The notes under the pieces: generated by a model
What the model saw: the letters and a program-made list of their open reading frames with translations, nothing else
Told to the model about the DNA's origin: nothing
Database searches by the model: none
Source of the DNA: Nitrospirota bacterium
GTDB lineage: Bacteria > Nitrospirota > JACRHJ01
Direction: 5' to 3'
Assembly: GCA_016212105.1 (NCBI GenBank)
Contig: JACRHJ010000014.1
Location: 54,686-118,685, forward strand
DNA: 64,000 nt
Shown: piece after piece, positions 54,478-61,779 of the stretch
Numbering within the stretch: position 1 is the first letter of the stretch
Layout of the letters: the number at the start of each line of letters is the position of its first letter
Made by a program: the position numbers and the translations under genes

Positions 54478-54508
54478 ATTCGTGTTCGTGAAACGTGTTC
54501 GTGAAATT
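54478..54508. repeat. CGTGTTCGTGAAA direct-repeat tract
   Basis: Direct repeats of CGTGTTCGTGAAA (inverse of the ACGAACACG tracts at 25948, 32213 and 49083) follow the moxR stop. The rest of the gap 54471-54823 holds a terminator, AT-rich DNA with no gene that I can support, and a promoter. Confidence 0.75.
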
Positions 54509-54510
54509 GC

Positions 54511-54545
54511 AATGGCCGCCCGGATGGGCGGCCATTTGTGCCTTG
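54511..54545 (+). terminator. Terminator-like hairpin after moxR
   Basis: AATGGCCGCCC pairs with GGGCGGCCATT across a GGAT loop (54511-54536), followed by a weak T-rich stretch. Confidence 0.65.
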
Positions 54546-54733
54546 TTCCCCCCTCTTAATATAGGAGGGTGTTTATTTTGCCCACTCAAAATTTCATGCG
54601 CGTATTCGAGCATAATAATGACGGTATCCGCTCAGGGTCAAACGGCGTTCTGAAATTGCGGTTATCATGCTGTTTGATGGTGTATCGGCTGAAACGCTAA
54701 TATGAGTGCGGATTTACTGTATTTTATGTCCAT

Positions 54734-54762
54734 TTGAAATCTGGCACCGATCTTGCTATATA
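54734..54762 (+). promoter_or_regulatory. Sigma70-type promoter
   Basis: TTGAAA (54734-54739), 17 bases, then TATATA (54757-54762). It precedes the gene at 54824 with a leader of about 55 bases that includes AGGAGG. Confidence 0.65.
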
Positions 54763-54823
54763 AAATAACAGGAGAAGTCGGGAAGTCGCGTTTGCCCTGG
54801 TCTTGGGGAGCAGGAGGCGTGCG

Positions 54824-55255
54824 ATGGAGAGTAAGGGAGAGAGTCACGGCGCGGCCCTTGTGGTCGTGAGGCACCCGGCGGACGGCCGCACCGGTAACGG
54901 CAGAGACATCTGCGATACCATAAAGGCGAAGCTCCGGGGCCATCGCGGGAAGGTGTACATATTCCACGACGCGACGGACATGCAGGTCGCGGACATCGGC
55001 TACGCCAAGGCCTTCCAGTGCCTCGACAAGGACCTGCTCGGTTTTTCGGTGCATATCGTCTGCGTCATACCCTCGCTCGTGCCGCGCGTCATGGCCCTGA
55101 CCGTCGTCAAGGCCTCCCCGCACGACTGGAGCATCTTCAAGACGTTCGGGGAGGCGGAGCGCCACCTCGCGGCGCGCGGGGTGAAACTGTCCGGCATGTG
55201 GAGCGGACGCGAGAACGTCGTCGTCAGGACGATTAATATGCCGCAGGCGGCGTGA
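54824..55255 (+). CDS. Unknown protein, possibly SpoIIAA/STAS-like
   Basis: The 143-residue soluble protein starts MESKGESHGAALVV and contains VYIFHDATDMQVADIGYAKAF followed by a hydrophobic strand-helix section (FSVHIVCVIPSLVPRVMALTVV) and KTFGEAERHLAARGV. The alternation resembles SpoIIAA-like (STAS/SEC14) proteins, which share the H/D-rich strand and an end helix containing a FxxxxEAE pattern, but I am not sure. AGGAGG precedes the ATG. It stands alone with its own promoter and terminator. Confidence 0.6.
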   Translation: MESKGESHGAALVVVRHPADGRTGNGRDICDTIKAKLRGHRGKVYIFHDATDMQVADIGYAKAFQCLDKDLLGFSVHIVCVIPSLVPRVMALTVVKASPHDWSIFKTFGEAERHLAARGVKLSGMWSGRENVVVRTINMPQAA

Positions 55256-55280
55256 GGTAACCGGGCGTGCGATAAAAACA

Positions 55281-55306
55281 GGGCGGGCACGGGGACCCGC
55301 CCCTGC
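55281..55306 (-). repeat. GGGCGGG hairpin repeat
   Basis: A reverse GGGCGGGCAC...CCCGCCC hairpin with the tag CTGC instead of CTAC. Confidence 0.75.
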
Positions 55307-55316
55307 ACAAAAGCGT

Positions 55317-55345
55317 GAGGCGGACACTGTTGTCCGCCTCTTTTG
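55317..55345 (+). terminator. Rho-independent terminator
   Basis: GAGGCGGACA pairs perfectly with TGTCCGCCTC across a CTGT loop and is followed by TTTT. It ends the gene at 54824. Confidence 0.88.
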
Positions 55346-55389
55346 CTATTGGATGCTACTCGAAGCCAGGCCGAGGAAGACCGGCCCCA

Positions 55390-55617
55390 TCAGTCGGCCA
55401 GCCTCTTGAGCGCGCGTCCGTACCGCGTGTTCACCTTCCCGAGCGCGTCCTCGAACTGGCGTTTGCGCGCCTCGTCGCGTACCGGCGATACCATCAGTAT
55501 CTTGCCGTCGGTCGAGATTTCGAGCGGGGTGTCCTCCCGGATGTCAAGGAGGTCCAAGACGCCCTTGTCTATCACGAGCGCCATGCTGTTGCCGTGCTTC
55601 GTCAGTTTCTTTATCAT
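55390..55617 (-). CDS. AbrB/MazE-type antitoxin-like regulator
   Basis: The 75-residue protein has the swapped-hairpin AbrB domain: KKLTKHGNSMALVIDKGVLDLLDI...PLEISTDGKILMVSPV. The C-terminal helix (RKRQFEDALGKVNTRYGRAL) would be the toxin-binding arm in an antitoxin. No toxin gene follows on its strand, so it is an orphan or an autoregulated DNA-binding protein. A 36-base palindrome overlaps its promoter. Confidence 0.85.
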   Translation of the reverse strand: MIKKLTKHGNSMALVIDKGVLDLLDIREDTPLEISTDGKILMVSPVRDEARKRQFEDALGKVNTRYGRALKRLAD

Positions 55618-55633
55618 GGTCTGCGTCGCCTTT

Positions 55634-55684
55634 CATGGTGATTCAATGCATATACAATGTATCACCATGTTTGGGGCTTGTCAA
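55634..55684 (-). promoter_or_regulatory. Promoter with overlapping 36-base palindromic operator
   Basis: On the minus strand TTGACA (55679-55684) and TACATT (55656-55661) are 17 bases apart. A palindrome spans 55634-55669: CATGGTGAT at one end and ATCACCATG at the other match perfectly, with a partly symmetric centre. It covers the -10 box and initial transcribed bases, fitting autorepression by the AbrB-like protein. Confidence 0.75.
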
Positions 55685-55713
55685 GAGGTGGCGTGCAAGG
55701 TAGGCAAATTGCC

Positions 55714-55742
55714 TTGACCGGGCAAATATTTTGTGGTGTAAT
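55714..55742 (+). promoter_or_regulatory. Leaderless promoter of the HicB-like gene
   Basis: TTGACC (55714-55719), 17 bases, TGTAAT (55737-55742), then six bases and the ATG at 55749. There is no Shine-Dalgarno sequence. Confidence 0.7.
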
Positions 55743-55748
55743 AAAACC

Positions 55749-55940
55749 ATGAACATTCGCGTAGTCATAGAGAGAGACGAGGACGCCTTCGTCGCGTACT
55801 GCCCGGAGCTTCCCGGCTGCCAGAGCTTCGGCTATACCGAGGAAGAGGCGAGGCGGAACATCGAAGAGGCGATAAGGCTGTATCTGCGGCCATCGAAGCC
55901 TGTACCACAGGACGCGCACATCTACGAAATCGCGGTATGA
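55749..55940 (+). CDS. hicB: HicB-family antitoxin-like protein
   Basis: The 63-residue protein has the HicB partial RNase H fold: IRVVIERDEDAFVAYCPELPGCQSFGYTEEEARRNIEEAIRLYL. It lacks a C-terminal DNA-binding domain. HicA toxin is not found next to it; the following gene is HigB-like. The six upstream codons of the open frame are excluded because the ATG at 55749 sits at the predicted transcription start. Confidence 0.85.
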   Translation: MNIRVVIERDEDAFVAYCPELPGCQSFGYTEEEARRNIEEAIRLYLRPSKPVPQDAHIYEIAV

Positions 55941-55966
55941 CGCCGCGCCTTCCGCAATAAATATCC

Positions 55967-55995
55967 TTGACGCAGGTTAACATATAGGTTAACAT
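55967..55995 (+). promoter_or_regulatory. Leaderless higBA promoter with direct-repeat operator
   Basis: TTGACG (55967-55972), 17 bases, TAACAT (55990-55995), then six bases and the ATG at 56002. The decamer AGGTTAACAT occurs twice, at 55974-55983 and 55986-55995, covering the spacer and -10 box. HigA binding there would block transcription. Confidence 0.75.
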
Positions 55996-56001
55996 CGAGC
56001 T

Positions 56002-56355
56002 ATGGGGAAAACCGTAATCTTCTACAAAACAGCGGACGGTAAATGCCCCATACAGGAGTTCCTGGACTCACTGCCCGGGAAGGCCGCGCAAAAGGTGGTT
56101 TGGGTGCTCGGCCTCTTGGAAGACATGGACGTACTGCCGGCTTCATATTTCAAGAAGCTTGTGGGTACGGATATATGGGAGTGCAGGATTACGCTTGGTT
56201 CGGATGCGTACCGGGTGCTGTGCTTCTTTGCCGGGAATTCCGTGGTCGTCCTTACGCACGGGTTCGTTAAGAAGACGCAGAAGACACCCGGCAACGAGAT
56301 TGTAAGGGCTGAGACCTACAGAAAGGACTTTCTGAAAAGAAAGATTGAACCATGA
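56002..56355 (+). CDS. higB: HigB/RelE-type toxin (Gp49-like)
   Basis: The 117-residue protein belongs to the Gp49/HigB branch of RelE-fold mRNA interferases. Signatures include [41 protein letters not shown] and [13 protein letters not shown]. It should cleave mRNA on the ribosome when free. It overlaps higA by four bases (ATGA). The toxin-first order is typical of higBA. Confidence 0.9.
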   Translation: MGKTVIFYKTADGKCPIQEFLDSLPGKAAQKVVWVLGLLEDMDVLPASYFKKLVGTDIWECRITLGSDAYRVLCFFAGNSVVVLTHGFVKKTQKTPGNEIVRAETYRKDFLKRKIEP

Positions 56356-56627
56356 GCGACCTCAAAAAATACATTGCCGATAGAAAGAAGAAGGACGCAA
56401 GCTTCGCGGAAGGCTTCGACGAGGGGTACGAGCAGTTCAAGGTCGGCGTGATGCTCCGGCAGGCGCGCGAGGAGGCCGGGCTGACTCAGGAGGAACTTGC
56501 CCGGCGGCTCAAGACGCAGAAGACCGCGATCTCGCGCATCGAGAACCATGCAGAGGACATAAAGCTGTCCACGCTGGAGCGGGTCGCGTCCGCGCTGGGG
56601 AAGAAGTTGGAGGTTAGGATTGCGTGA
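56352..56627 (+). CDS. higA: HigA-type antitoxin, XRE family
   Basis: The 91-residue protein has a helix-turn-helix domain ([20 protein letters not shown]...[30 protein letters not shown]) and an N-terminal charged arm that would wrap the toxin. It neutralises HigB and likely binds the direct repeats upstream of higB. Confidence 0.9.
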   Translation: MSDLKKYIADRKKKDASFAEGFDEGYEQFKVGVMLRQAREEAGLTQEELARRLKTQKTAISRIENHAEDIKLSTLERVASALGKKLEVRIA

Positions 56628-56654
56628 GGTTGAAATAACGTGGTAAATTTTTGC

Positions 56655-56683
56655 TTGCATAATATCCCAATATAGGATATAGT
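56655..56683 (+). promoter_or_regulatory. Leaderless methyltransferase promoter with palindrome
   Basis: TTGCAT (56655-56660), 17 bases, TATAGT (56678-56683), six bases, then the ATG at 56690. ATATCC (56663-56668) and GGATAT (56676-56681) form an inverted repeat that fills the spacer and touches the -10 box. It could be the binding site of the helix-turn-helix domain of the neighbouring endonuclease. Confidence 0.7.
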
Positions 56684-56689
56684 GGGGAC

Positions 56690-57445
56690 ATGAAAACAAA
56701 ACAGCAACTAAACCTGCAATTGACTGACGTTCCAAGTAAAGACGCCAAGAAAAGAACACAGGGCGGTGAATCAACAACCGACGTCGTAATGTCCGCCTCT
56801 GTCTCCGGAAACGCGGATATATTCCCTGAGATACTAAAGCTCCATGTCCCTGTCGGTGCAAAAATAGCCGACGTTACCTACGGCAACGGCGTTTTCTGGA
56901 GAAACGTTGATTTAGAAAGCTACAGCCTGACAGGTACGGATATTGCCATGGGGGTGGACTGCCGGGACCTCCCGTATGAAGACAGTTCACTCGACGCGTT
57001 GGTGCTCGACCCGCCTTACATGGAAGGCCTGCTGAGAAACAACAAGGACCACAAGGCCGGGAGCGGGGCTTTGAGCGCGTTCAGGGCGTACTATTCCAAC
57101 GGCGATGAGGTTTCGACAGGGCCAAAATGGCATGCTGCCGTGTCGGACCTGTATTTCAAGGCGGGCATGGAAGCGCATCGTGTCCTGAAGGACAACGGGG
57201 TCATGATCGTTAAATGCCAGGACGAGGTCTCGGCAAACCGTCAATGGCTGACGCACGTGGAAATAATCAACCATTATGCGCAGCTCGGCTTTTACGCGAA
57301 AGACCTCTTCGTGGTGGTCAGGACTAACAAGGCGGGGATCAGCCGGTTAATAAAACAGGTGCATGCCAGGAAGAACCATAGTTATTTTCTCGTTTTCGTC
57401 AAGATGCCTGTGAACAAGAACGGGAAGAATTATCGCTCGCGCTGA
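56690..57445 (+). CDS. DNA methyltransferase (DPPY type)
   Basis: The 251-residue protein has the SAM-binding motif I variant [11 protein letters not shown] (about 60-70) and the catalytic motif IV LDPPY at 106-110, consistent with an N6-adenine or N4-cytosine methyltransferase. [17 protein letters not shown] follows as motif V-like sequence. The small size leaves little room for a separate target-recognition domain. The convergent gene encodes a nuclease with a helix-turn-helix domain and overlaps its 3' end by 16 bases; together they look like a type II restriction-modification system. Confidence 0.85.
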   Translation: MKTKQQLNLQLTDVPSKDAKKRTQGGESTTDVVMSASVSGNADIFPEILKLHVPVGAKIADVTYGNGVFWRNVDLESYSLTGTDIAMGVDCRDLPYEDSSLDALVLDPPYMEGLLRNNKDHKAGSGALSAFRAYYSNGDEVSTGPKWHAAVSDLYFKAGMEAHRVLKDNGVMIVKCQDEVSANRQWLTHVEIINHYAQLGFYAKDLFVVVRTNKAGISRLIKQVHARKNHSYFLVFVKMPVNKNGKNYRSR

Positions 57446-58269
57446 TTGATATTATCGATTAACCTGTCAAGCAGCATGAATGGGTCATCGGAAAAAGGCG
57501 GCTGTGGTGGCCAGTGAATTTCCATTAAACTCGGCAGTAGGTGTTCTCTCTGGTACTCCGTGTATTTCTTGAAACTGTTTTGCGGCAGATCCTCGTTCAG
57601 GGCGAAGGCAAAGCGCCATTCGTCTCCAAATGCATAGCAGTTAACCGCCAACAGGTCGAACTCATTTCTCAATAAGCATGTGGTCTCAAGTTTCGAACCG
57701 TCAGGGAATGTTACCGTTCTGCGGTCACTGGCGTCTACCTGCGACTTGCCTACCCAGGCATCTTCTCCTGCCCTCTTGACGGTATTGGACTGTAGACTTT
57801 TTACCTCAATCTTGACGACGGTGTCTTTATAAACAATCCTGCGGTCGCCTTTTTTCTTCCTGTCGTGGTCGTCGTCTTTTGTTATATCGGTGACATCGGG
57901 ATGCTTTAATATGAACTCCTGAAATTTTATCTCGGCGACATATCCGAACAGGATGCCCTTTAAGCTTGGGTTTTGTTTGATCAAGGCGCTTAACTCTTCT
58001 TCGCCCACCCCCCACTGGAATAGAATGGAATCTTTTAATTCTCCGCCATGAACAAGTTTGCTTAAAATGATTGCCGGAGCTACACTCAACGCGCCGCATA
58101 TTTCAAGAAACTCGACAACGCTAAGCTTTCTTTCCCCTATTTCATATTTCGATACAAAGGACTGAGGCTTTTGCAGAACCGACGCCACCTCTATTTGGGT
58201 CAGGCCAGCTTCGCTCCGCGCCTCCTGAAGCAGAATGGAGAGCCTCTTTTGCATATCAATCGTTGTCAT
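57430..58269 (-). CDS. Restriction endonuclease-like protein with fused N-terminal HTH
   Basis: The 279-residue protein has an XRE helix-turn-helix at residues 8-65 ([39 protein letters not shown]) and a nuclease-like C-terminal half. There, Asp142 in KKGDRRIV and Glu155-Val-Lys157 in [10 protein letters not shown] give a PD-(D/E)XK core, with [12 protein letters not shown] preceding it. The layout suggests a type II endonuclease that also carries a control-protein domain. It is more AT-rich than average. The start may be 58269 or the ATG at 58254. The role is inferred from the convergent methyltransferase. Confidence 0.72.
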   Translation of the reverse strand: MTTIDMQKRLSILLQEARSEAGLTQIEVASVLQKPQSFVSKYEIGERKLSVVEFLEICGALSVAPAIILSKLVHGGELKDSILFQWGVGEEELSALIKQNPSLKGILFGYVAEIKFQEFILKHPDVTDITKDDDHDRKKKGDRRIVYKDTVVKIEVKSLQSNTVKRAGEDAWVGKSQVDASDRRTVTFPDGSKLETTCLLRNEFDLLAVNCYAFGDEWRFAFALNEDLPQNSFKKYTEYQREHLLPSLMEIHWPPQPPFSDDPFMLLDRLIDNINQRER

Positions 58270-58488
58270 AAATTCATGATGCCATTGAGTGAAATCATAC
58301 TATAGGAACCGGTATCGTTTTTTATATATTATCCAACCTCTAAAGTCAATTAATTTCGTCCCTCATTCCCCCCTTGCCTTTCCCTCAAAATATATTTATA
58401 ATAAACCGCTTACGGTTCCGCGACGGGCGAAACCCGCCCGCGCGAATCCGCATCCGCATTCCATACCATTTAAAGGAGACAGACCAAG

Positions 58489-61125
58489 TTGACCGCAAGC
58501 GAAATCCGCCAGGCATTCATTGACTACTTCGTCGGAAAGGGGCACACGCACGTCAAGTCGTCGTCCCTCGTCCCGGAGAAGGACCCGACCCTGATATTCA
58601 CGAACGCGGGCATGGTGCAGTTCAAGTCCGTGTTCCTCGGCGAGGAGAAGCGCGACTACATACGCGCCGTGACCTCGCAGAAATGCGTCCGGGCGGGCGG
58701 CAAGCACAACGACCTGGAGAACGTCGGCCGCACCGCGCGCCACCACACATTCTTCGAGATGCTCGGCAACTTCTCGTTCGGCGACTACTTCAAGGAGGAC
58801 GCGGTAAAGTACGCGTGGGAACTCCTGACCGAGGTCTACAAGCTGCCGAAGGACAAACTCTGGGCGACGGTCTACAACACCGACGACGAGGCGTACGCGC
58901 TCTGGCGCGACGTCATAGGCGTGCCTGAGTCCCGCATCGTGCGGCTCGGCGAAAAGGACAACTTCTGGCAGATGGCGGACACAGGCCCGTGCGGCCCGTG
59001 CTCCGAGATAATGATAGACCAGGGCGAGGACATGTCCTGCGGCCCGGACTGCGGCATAGGGAAGTGCGACTGCGACAGGTTCCTGGAGGTCTGGAACCTC
59101 GTCTTCATGCAGTTCGACAGGGACGTCAAGGGCAACCTCAACCCGCTCCCCAAGCCGAGCATAGACACCGGCATGGGCCTTGAGCGCATCTCGGCGGTCG
59201 TGCAGGGCAGGCGCAACAACTACGACTCCGACCTGTTCACTCCCATCATACACGCGATAGCCGAGGCGGCAGGCGTGACGTACCTCGAAGACCCCGAGAA
59301 GGACGTCTCGCTCAGGGTCATTGCCGACCACCTGCGCGCGATGACCTTCCTGATATCCGAGGGCGTCATGCCGTCCAACGAGGGCCGGGGCTACGTGCTG
59401 AGGCGCATCATGCGCCGCGCCGCGCGCCACGGGAAGCTGCTCGGCCTCGACAAGCCGTTCCTGTACAGGCTGACCGGCAACGTCATCGACCACATGGGTG
59501 GAGCTTATCCGGAGCTGAAGGACGCGCGCGATTACGTCGCGCGTCTGGTGCTGGTCGAGGAGGAGCGTTTCATCGGTACGCTGGAGTACGGCACGCGCGT
59601 CCTGACCGAAATCATGGAATCCGCGAAGTCCAGAGGCTCCGCGACCCTGCCCGGCGACGAGCTGTTCAAGCTGTACGACACGTACGGCTTCCCGATGGAT
59701 TTGGTGAACGACATCGCGGAGGAGCAGGGCTTTATGCTGGACATGGACGGCTACGCGTCCGCGATGGAGGCTCAGAAGACCAAGGCCAAGGCGGCGCAGG
59801 CGACGTTCGGCGAGGAGCGCGTGCGCGAGGTCTACCGTCGCGCGGTCGAAAAGGTCGGCAAGACGAAATTTACAGGATACGAGACGACCGAGGGCGCGGG
59901 CAAGGTCGTAGCCATCATAAAGGGCGACGACCTCATCGACGCTGTTGCCGAGGGCGACGAGGCCGAGCTGATACTGGATGCAACGCCGTTCTACGCGGAG
60001 TCAGGCGGCCAGGTCGGCGACAAGGGCGTACTCGGCTCGGACGGCGTGCGGTTCGAGGTCATGGACACGGTAAAGCCGGTGGCCGGTCTCTATGTGCACA
60101 AGGGCCGGATGCACAAGGGCGGCGTCAAGGTGGGCGACACGGTAAAGGCGGCGGTGGACGGGAACCTCAGGAAGGCGATTGCGAGGAACCATACCGCGAC
60201 GCACCTGCTACACGCGGTGCTCCGGTACGTGCTCGGCGACCATGTAAAACAGGCGGGCTCGCTCGTCACGCCGGACAGGCTCCGGTTCGACTTCTCGCAC
60301 TTCGCGCCGTTGACCCAGCACGAGCGGGAGCGGGTCGAGGAGCTTCTGAACGAGAAGGTTCTCGAAGGGGACCCGGTCGGCGTCGAGGAGATGGCGACCG
60401 AGAACGCGCTCAAGTCCGGCGCGATGGCGCTGTTCGGCGAGAAGTACGGAGACGTCGTGCGCGTCGTCAGGATGGGCGGGTTCTCGACCGAACTTTGCGG
60501 CGGGACGCACCTGGGCAGCACGTCCGACGTAGGGCTGTTCAAGCTGGTCTCCGAGGCTGGCGTCGCGGCCGGCGTCAGGCGCATAGAGGCGGTGACGGGC
60601 GGCGGCGCGTACAGGCTGGTGCGCGAGCAGGAGGACGAGCTGCGCGAGGTCGCGGCCGTGGTAAAGTCCACCGACCTCAAGGTCGCGGACAAGGTGGCGA
60701 AGCTGAACGACCAGATGAAGGCGCTCGAAAAGGAGCTTGAAAAACTCAAGGACAAGATGGCCGCGTCCGGCGCGGGGGATTTGCTGTCACAGGCGCGTGA
60801 CATAAATGGCGTGAAGGTTCTGGCCTCCGTCGTGGACGGCCTTGAGGCGAAGGACCTGCGCACGATGGGCGACAACCTGCGGGAGAAGATGGGAAGCGGC
60901 ATCCTCGCGCTCGGCAGTTCCAAAGACGGCCGCGTCTCGCTCCTGTGCATGGTAAGCAAGGATTTGCTGGACAGATACAAGGCCGGTGATATAATTAAAG
61001 TAGCGGCGGCCGCGGTAGGCGGGAGCGGCGGCGGCAGGCCGGACATGGCCCAGGCCGGCGGCAAGGACCCGGACAAGCTGCCGGAAAGCATGGCTGCGGT
61101 GTACAGGTTCGTGGAGGGGAAGTAG
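58489..61125 (+). CDS. alaS: Alanyl-tRNA synthetase
   Basis: The 878-residue enzyme charges tRNA-Ala. The class II aminoacylation core (EIRQAFIDYF, FTNAGMVQFK, CVRAGGKHNDLENVG, HHTFFEMLGNFSFGDYF) is followed by the editing domain with HTATHLLH and CGGTHLGSTSDVG, and the C-terminal coiled coil and GG-rich domain (VGGSGGGRPDMAQAGG). The start is a TTG (58489) with AAAGGAG ten bases upstream. It appears to be a single-gene unit. Confidence 0.97.
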   Translation: MTASEIRQAFIDYFVGKGHTHVKSSSLVPEKDPTLIFTNAGMVQFKSVFLGEEKRDYIRAVTSQKCVRAGGKHNDLENVGRTARHHTFFEMLGNFSFGDYFKEDAVKYAWELLTEVYKLPKDKLWATVYNTDDEAYALWRDVIGVPESRIVRLGEKDNFWQMADTGPCGPCSEIMIDQGEDMSCGPDCGIGKCDCDRFLEVWNLVFMQFDRDVKGNLNPLPKPSIDTGMGLERISAVVQGRRNNYDSDLFTPIIHAIAEAAGVTYLEDPEKDVSLRVIADHLRAMTFLISEGVMPSNEGRGYVLRRIMRRAARHGKLLGLDKPFLYRLTGNVIDHMGGAYPELKDARDYVARLVLVEEERFIGTLEYGTRVLTEIMESAKSRGSATLPGDELFKLYDTYGFPMDLVNDIAEEQGFMLDMDGYASAMEAQKTKAKAAQATFGEERVREVYRRAVEKVGKTKFTGYETTEGAGKVVAIIKGDDLIDAVAEGDEAELILDATPFYAESGGQVGDKGVLGSDGVRFEVMDTVKPVAGLYVHKGRMHKGGVKVGDTVKAAVDGNLRKAIARNHTATHLLHAVLRYVLGDHVKQAGSLVTPDRLRFDFSHFAPLTQHERERVEELLNEKVLEGDPVGVEEMATENALKSGAMALFGEKYGDVVRVVRMGGFSTELCGGTHLGSTSDVGLFKLVSEAGVAAGVRRIEAVTGGGAYRLVREQEDELREVAAVVKSTDLKVADKVAKLNDQMKALEKELEKLKDKMAASGAGDLLSQARDINGVKVLASVVDGLEAKDLRTMGDNLREKMGSGILALGSSKDGRVSLLCMVSKDLLDRYKAGDIIKVAAAAVGGSGGGRPDMAQAGGKDPDKLPESMAAVYRFVEGK

Positions 61126-61139
61126 GGCGCACACCAACC

Positions 61140-61386
61140 CCTACCCCAGCCCTCCCCCTGTGAAGGGGGAGGGAGATTGGTCGAGGCCAAATAAGATGGC
61201 TTCAACATATCTTCCCCTCCCTTCATAGGGAGGGGATAAGAGGGAAGGGTTGGTTCAGGCAGGGTGGGCACTGCCTACCGGTTCTTAGTCTGTCATTCCC
61301 GCGAAGGCGGGAATCCAGGGACTTTCATTGCGTAAGCAAAAAGTCCAGACCAAAGTCACTGGACCCCCGTTTTCACGGGGGTGACG
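61140..61386. repeat. Repeats between alaS and the phasin-like gene
   Basis: The 319-base gap holds CCCTCCCC/GGGGAGGG-type repeats (about 61146-61172 and 61212-61240), a GTCATTCCCGC hairpin (about 61290-61318) and a CCCCCGTTTTCACGGGGG hairpin (about 61363-61386). No gene is seen. Confidence 0.8.
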
Positions 61387-61444
61387 TCATGCTTATTGAC
61401 GAACAGTACCACGAAGCACAAACCACAACCCGCGGAGGTGACCG

Positions 61445-61771
61445 ATGGTATACGACATAGTCAGAAGGACGCTGATGGCCGGGCTCGGGATGCAGGACAA
61501 GGTCAAGGAGCTTGTGGACGACCTGGTAAAGAAGGGCGAACTCAACGAGTCCGAGGGCGCGAAGATAATGAAGGAGTGGATGACCAAGGCCAAGACCTCC
61601 TCCACCGACATGAACAGGATGGTCGTGGACACCGTCTCCAAGGGCTACGAGAAGGCGAACATAGCCACCAAGGAAGACATGGACAAGCTCGCCAAGAAGG
61701 TGCAGCAGTTGACCGTCCGGGTAAAGAAACTCGAAAACGAGCTTAAGGGAGAGAAAGCGGCGGAGGACTAA
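61445..61771 (+). CDS. Phasin-like coiled-coil protein
   Basis: The 108-residue protein is helical throughout, with a start MVYDIVRRTLMAGLGMQDKVKELVDDLVKKGEL and a C-terminal heptad-rich coiled coil (LAKKVQQLTVRVKKLENEL). This is the pattern of the small phasin or PhaI/PhaF-like proteins (COG3937). These bind polyester granules or act as surfactant-like chaperones. GGAGGTG precedes the ATG. ubiB starts nine bases downstream, so they share an operon, a pairing seen in other bacteria. Confidence 0.8.
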   Translation: MVYDIVRRTLMAGLGMQDKVKELVDDLVKKGELNESEGAKIMKEWMTKAKTSSTDMNRMVVDTVSKGYEKANIATKEDMDKLAKKVQQLTVRVKKLENELKGEKAAED

Positions 61772-61779
61772 ACCTGCCA

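Noticed and set aside
54550..54730. Gene in the gap after moxR
   Set aside because: No frame longer than a few dozen codons with a start and ribosome-binding site; AT-rich non-coding DNA.
55749..56355. hicB and the next gene as a HicAB pair
   Set aside because: The downstream protein is HigB/Gp49-like, not the small HicA fold, and it is coupled to its own XRE antitoxin.
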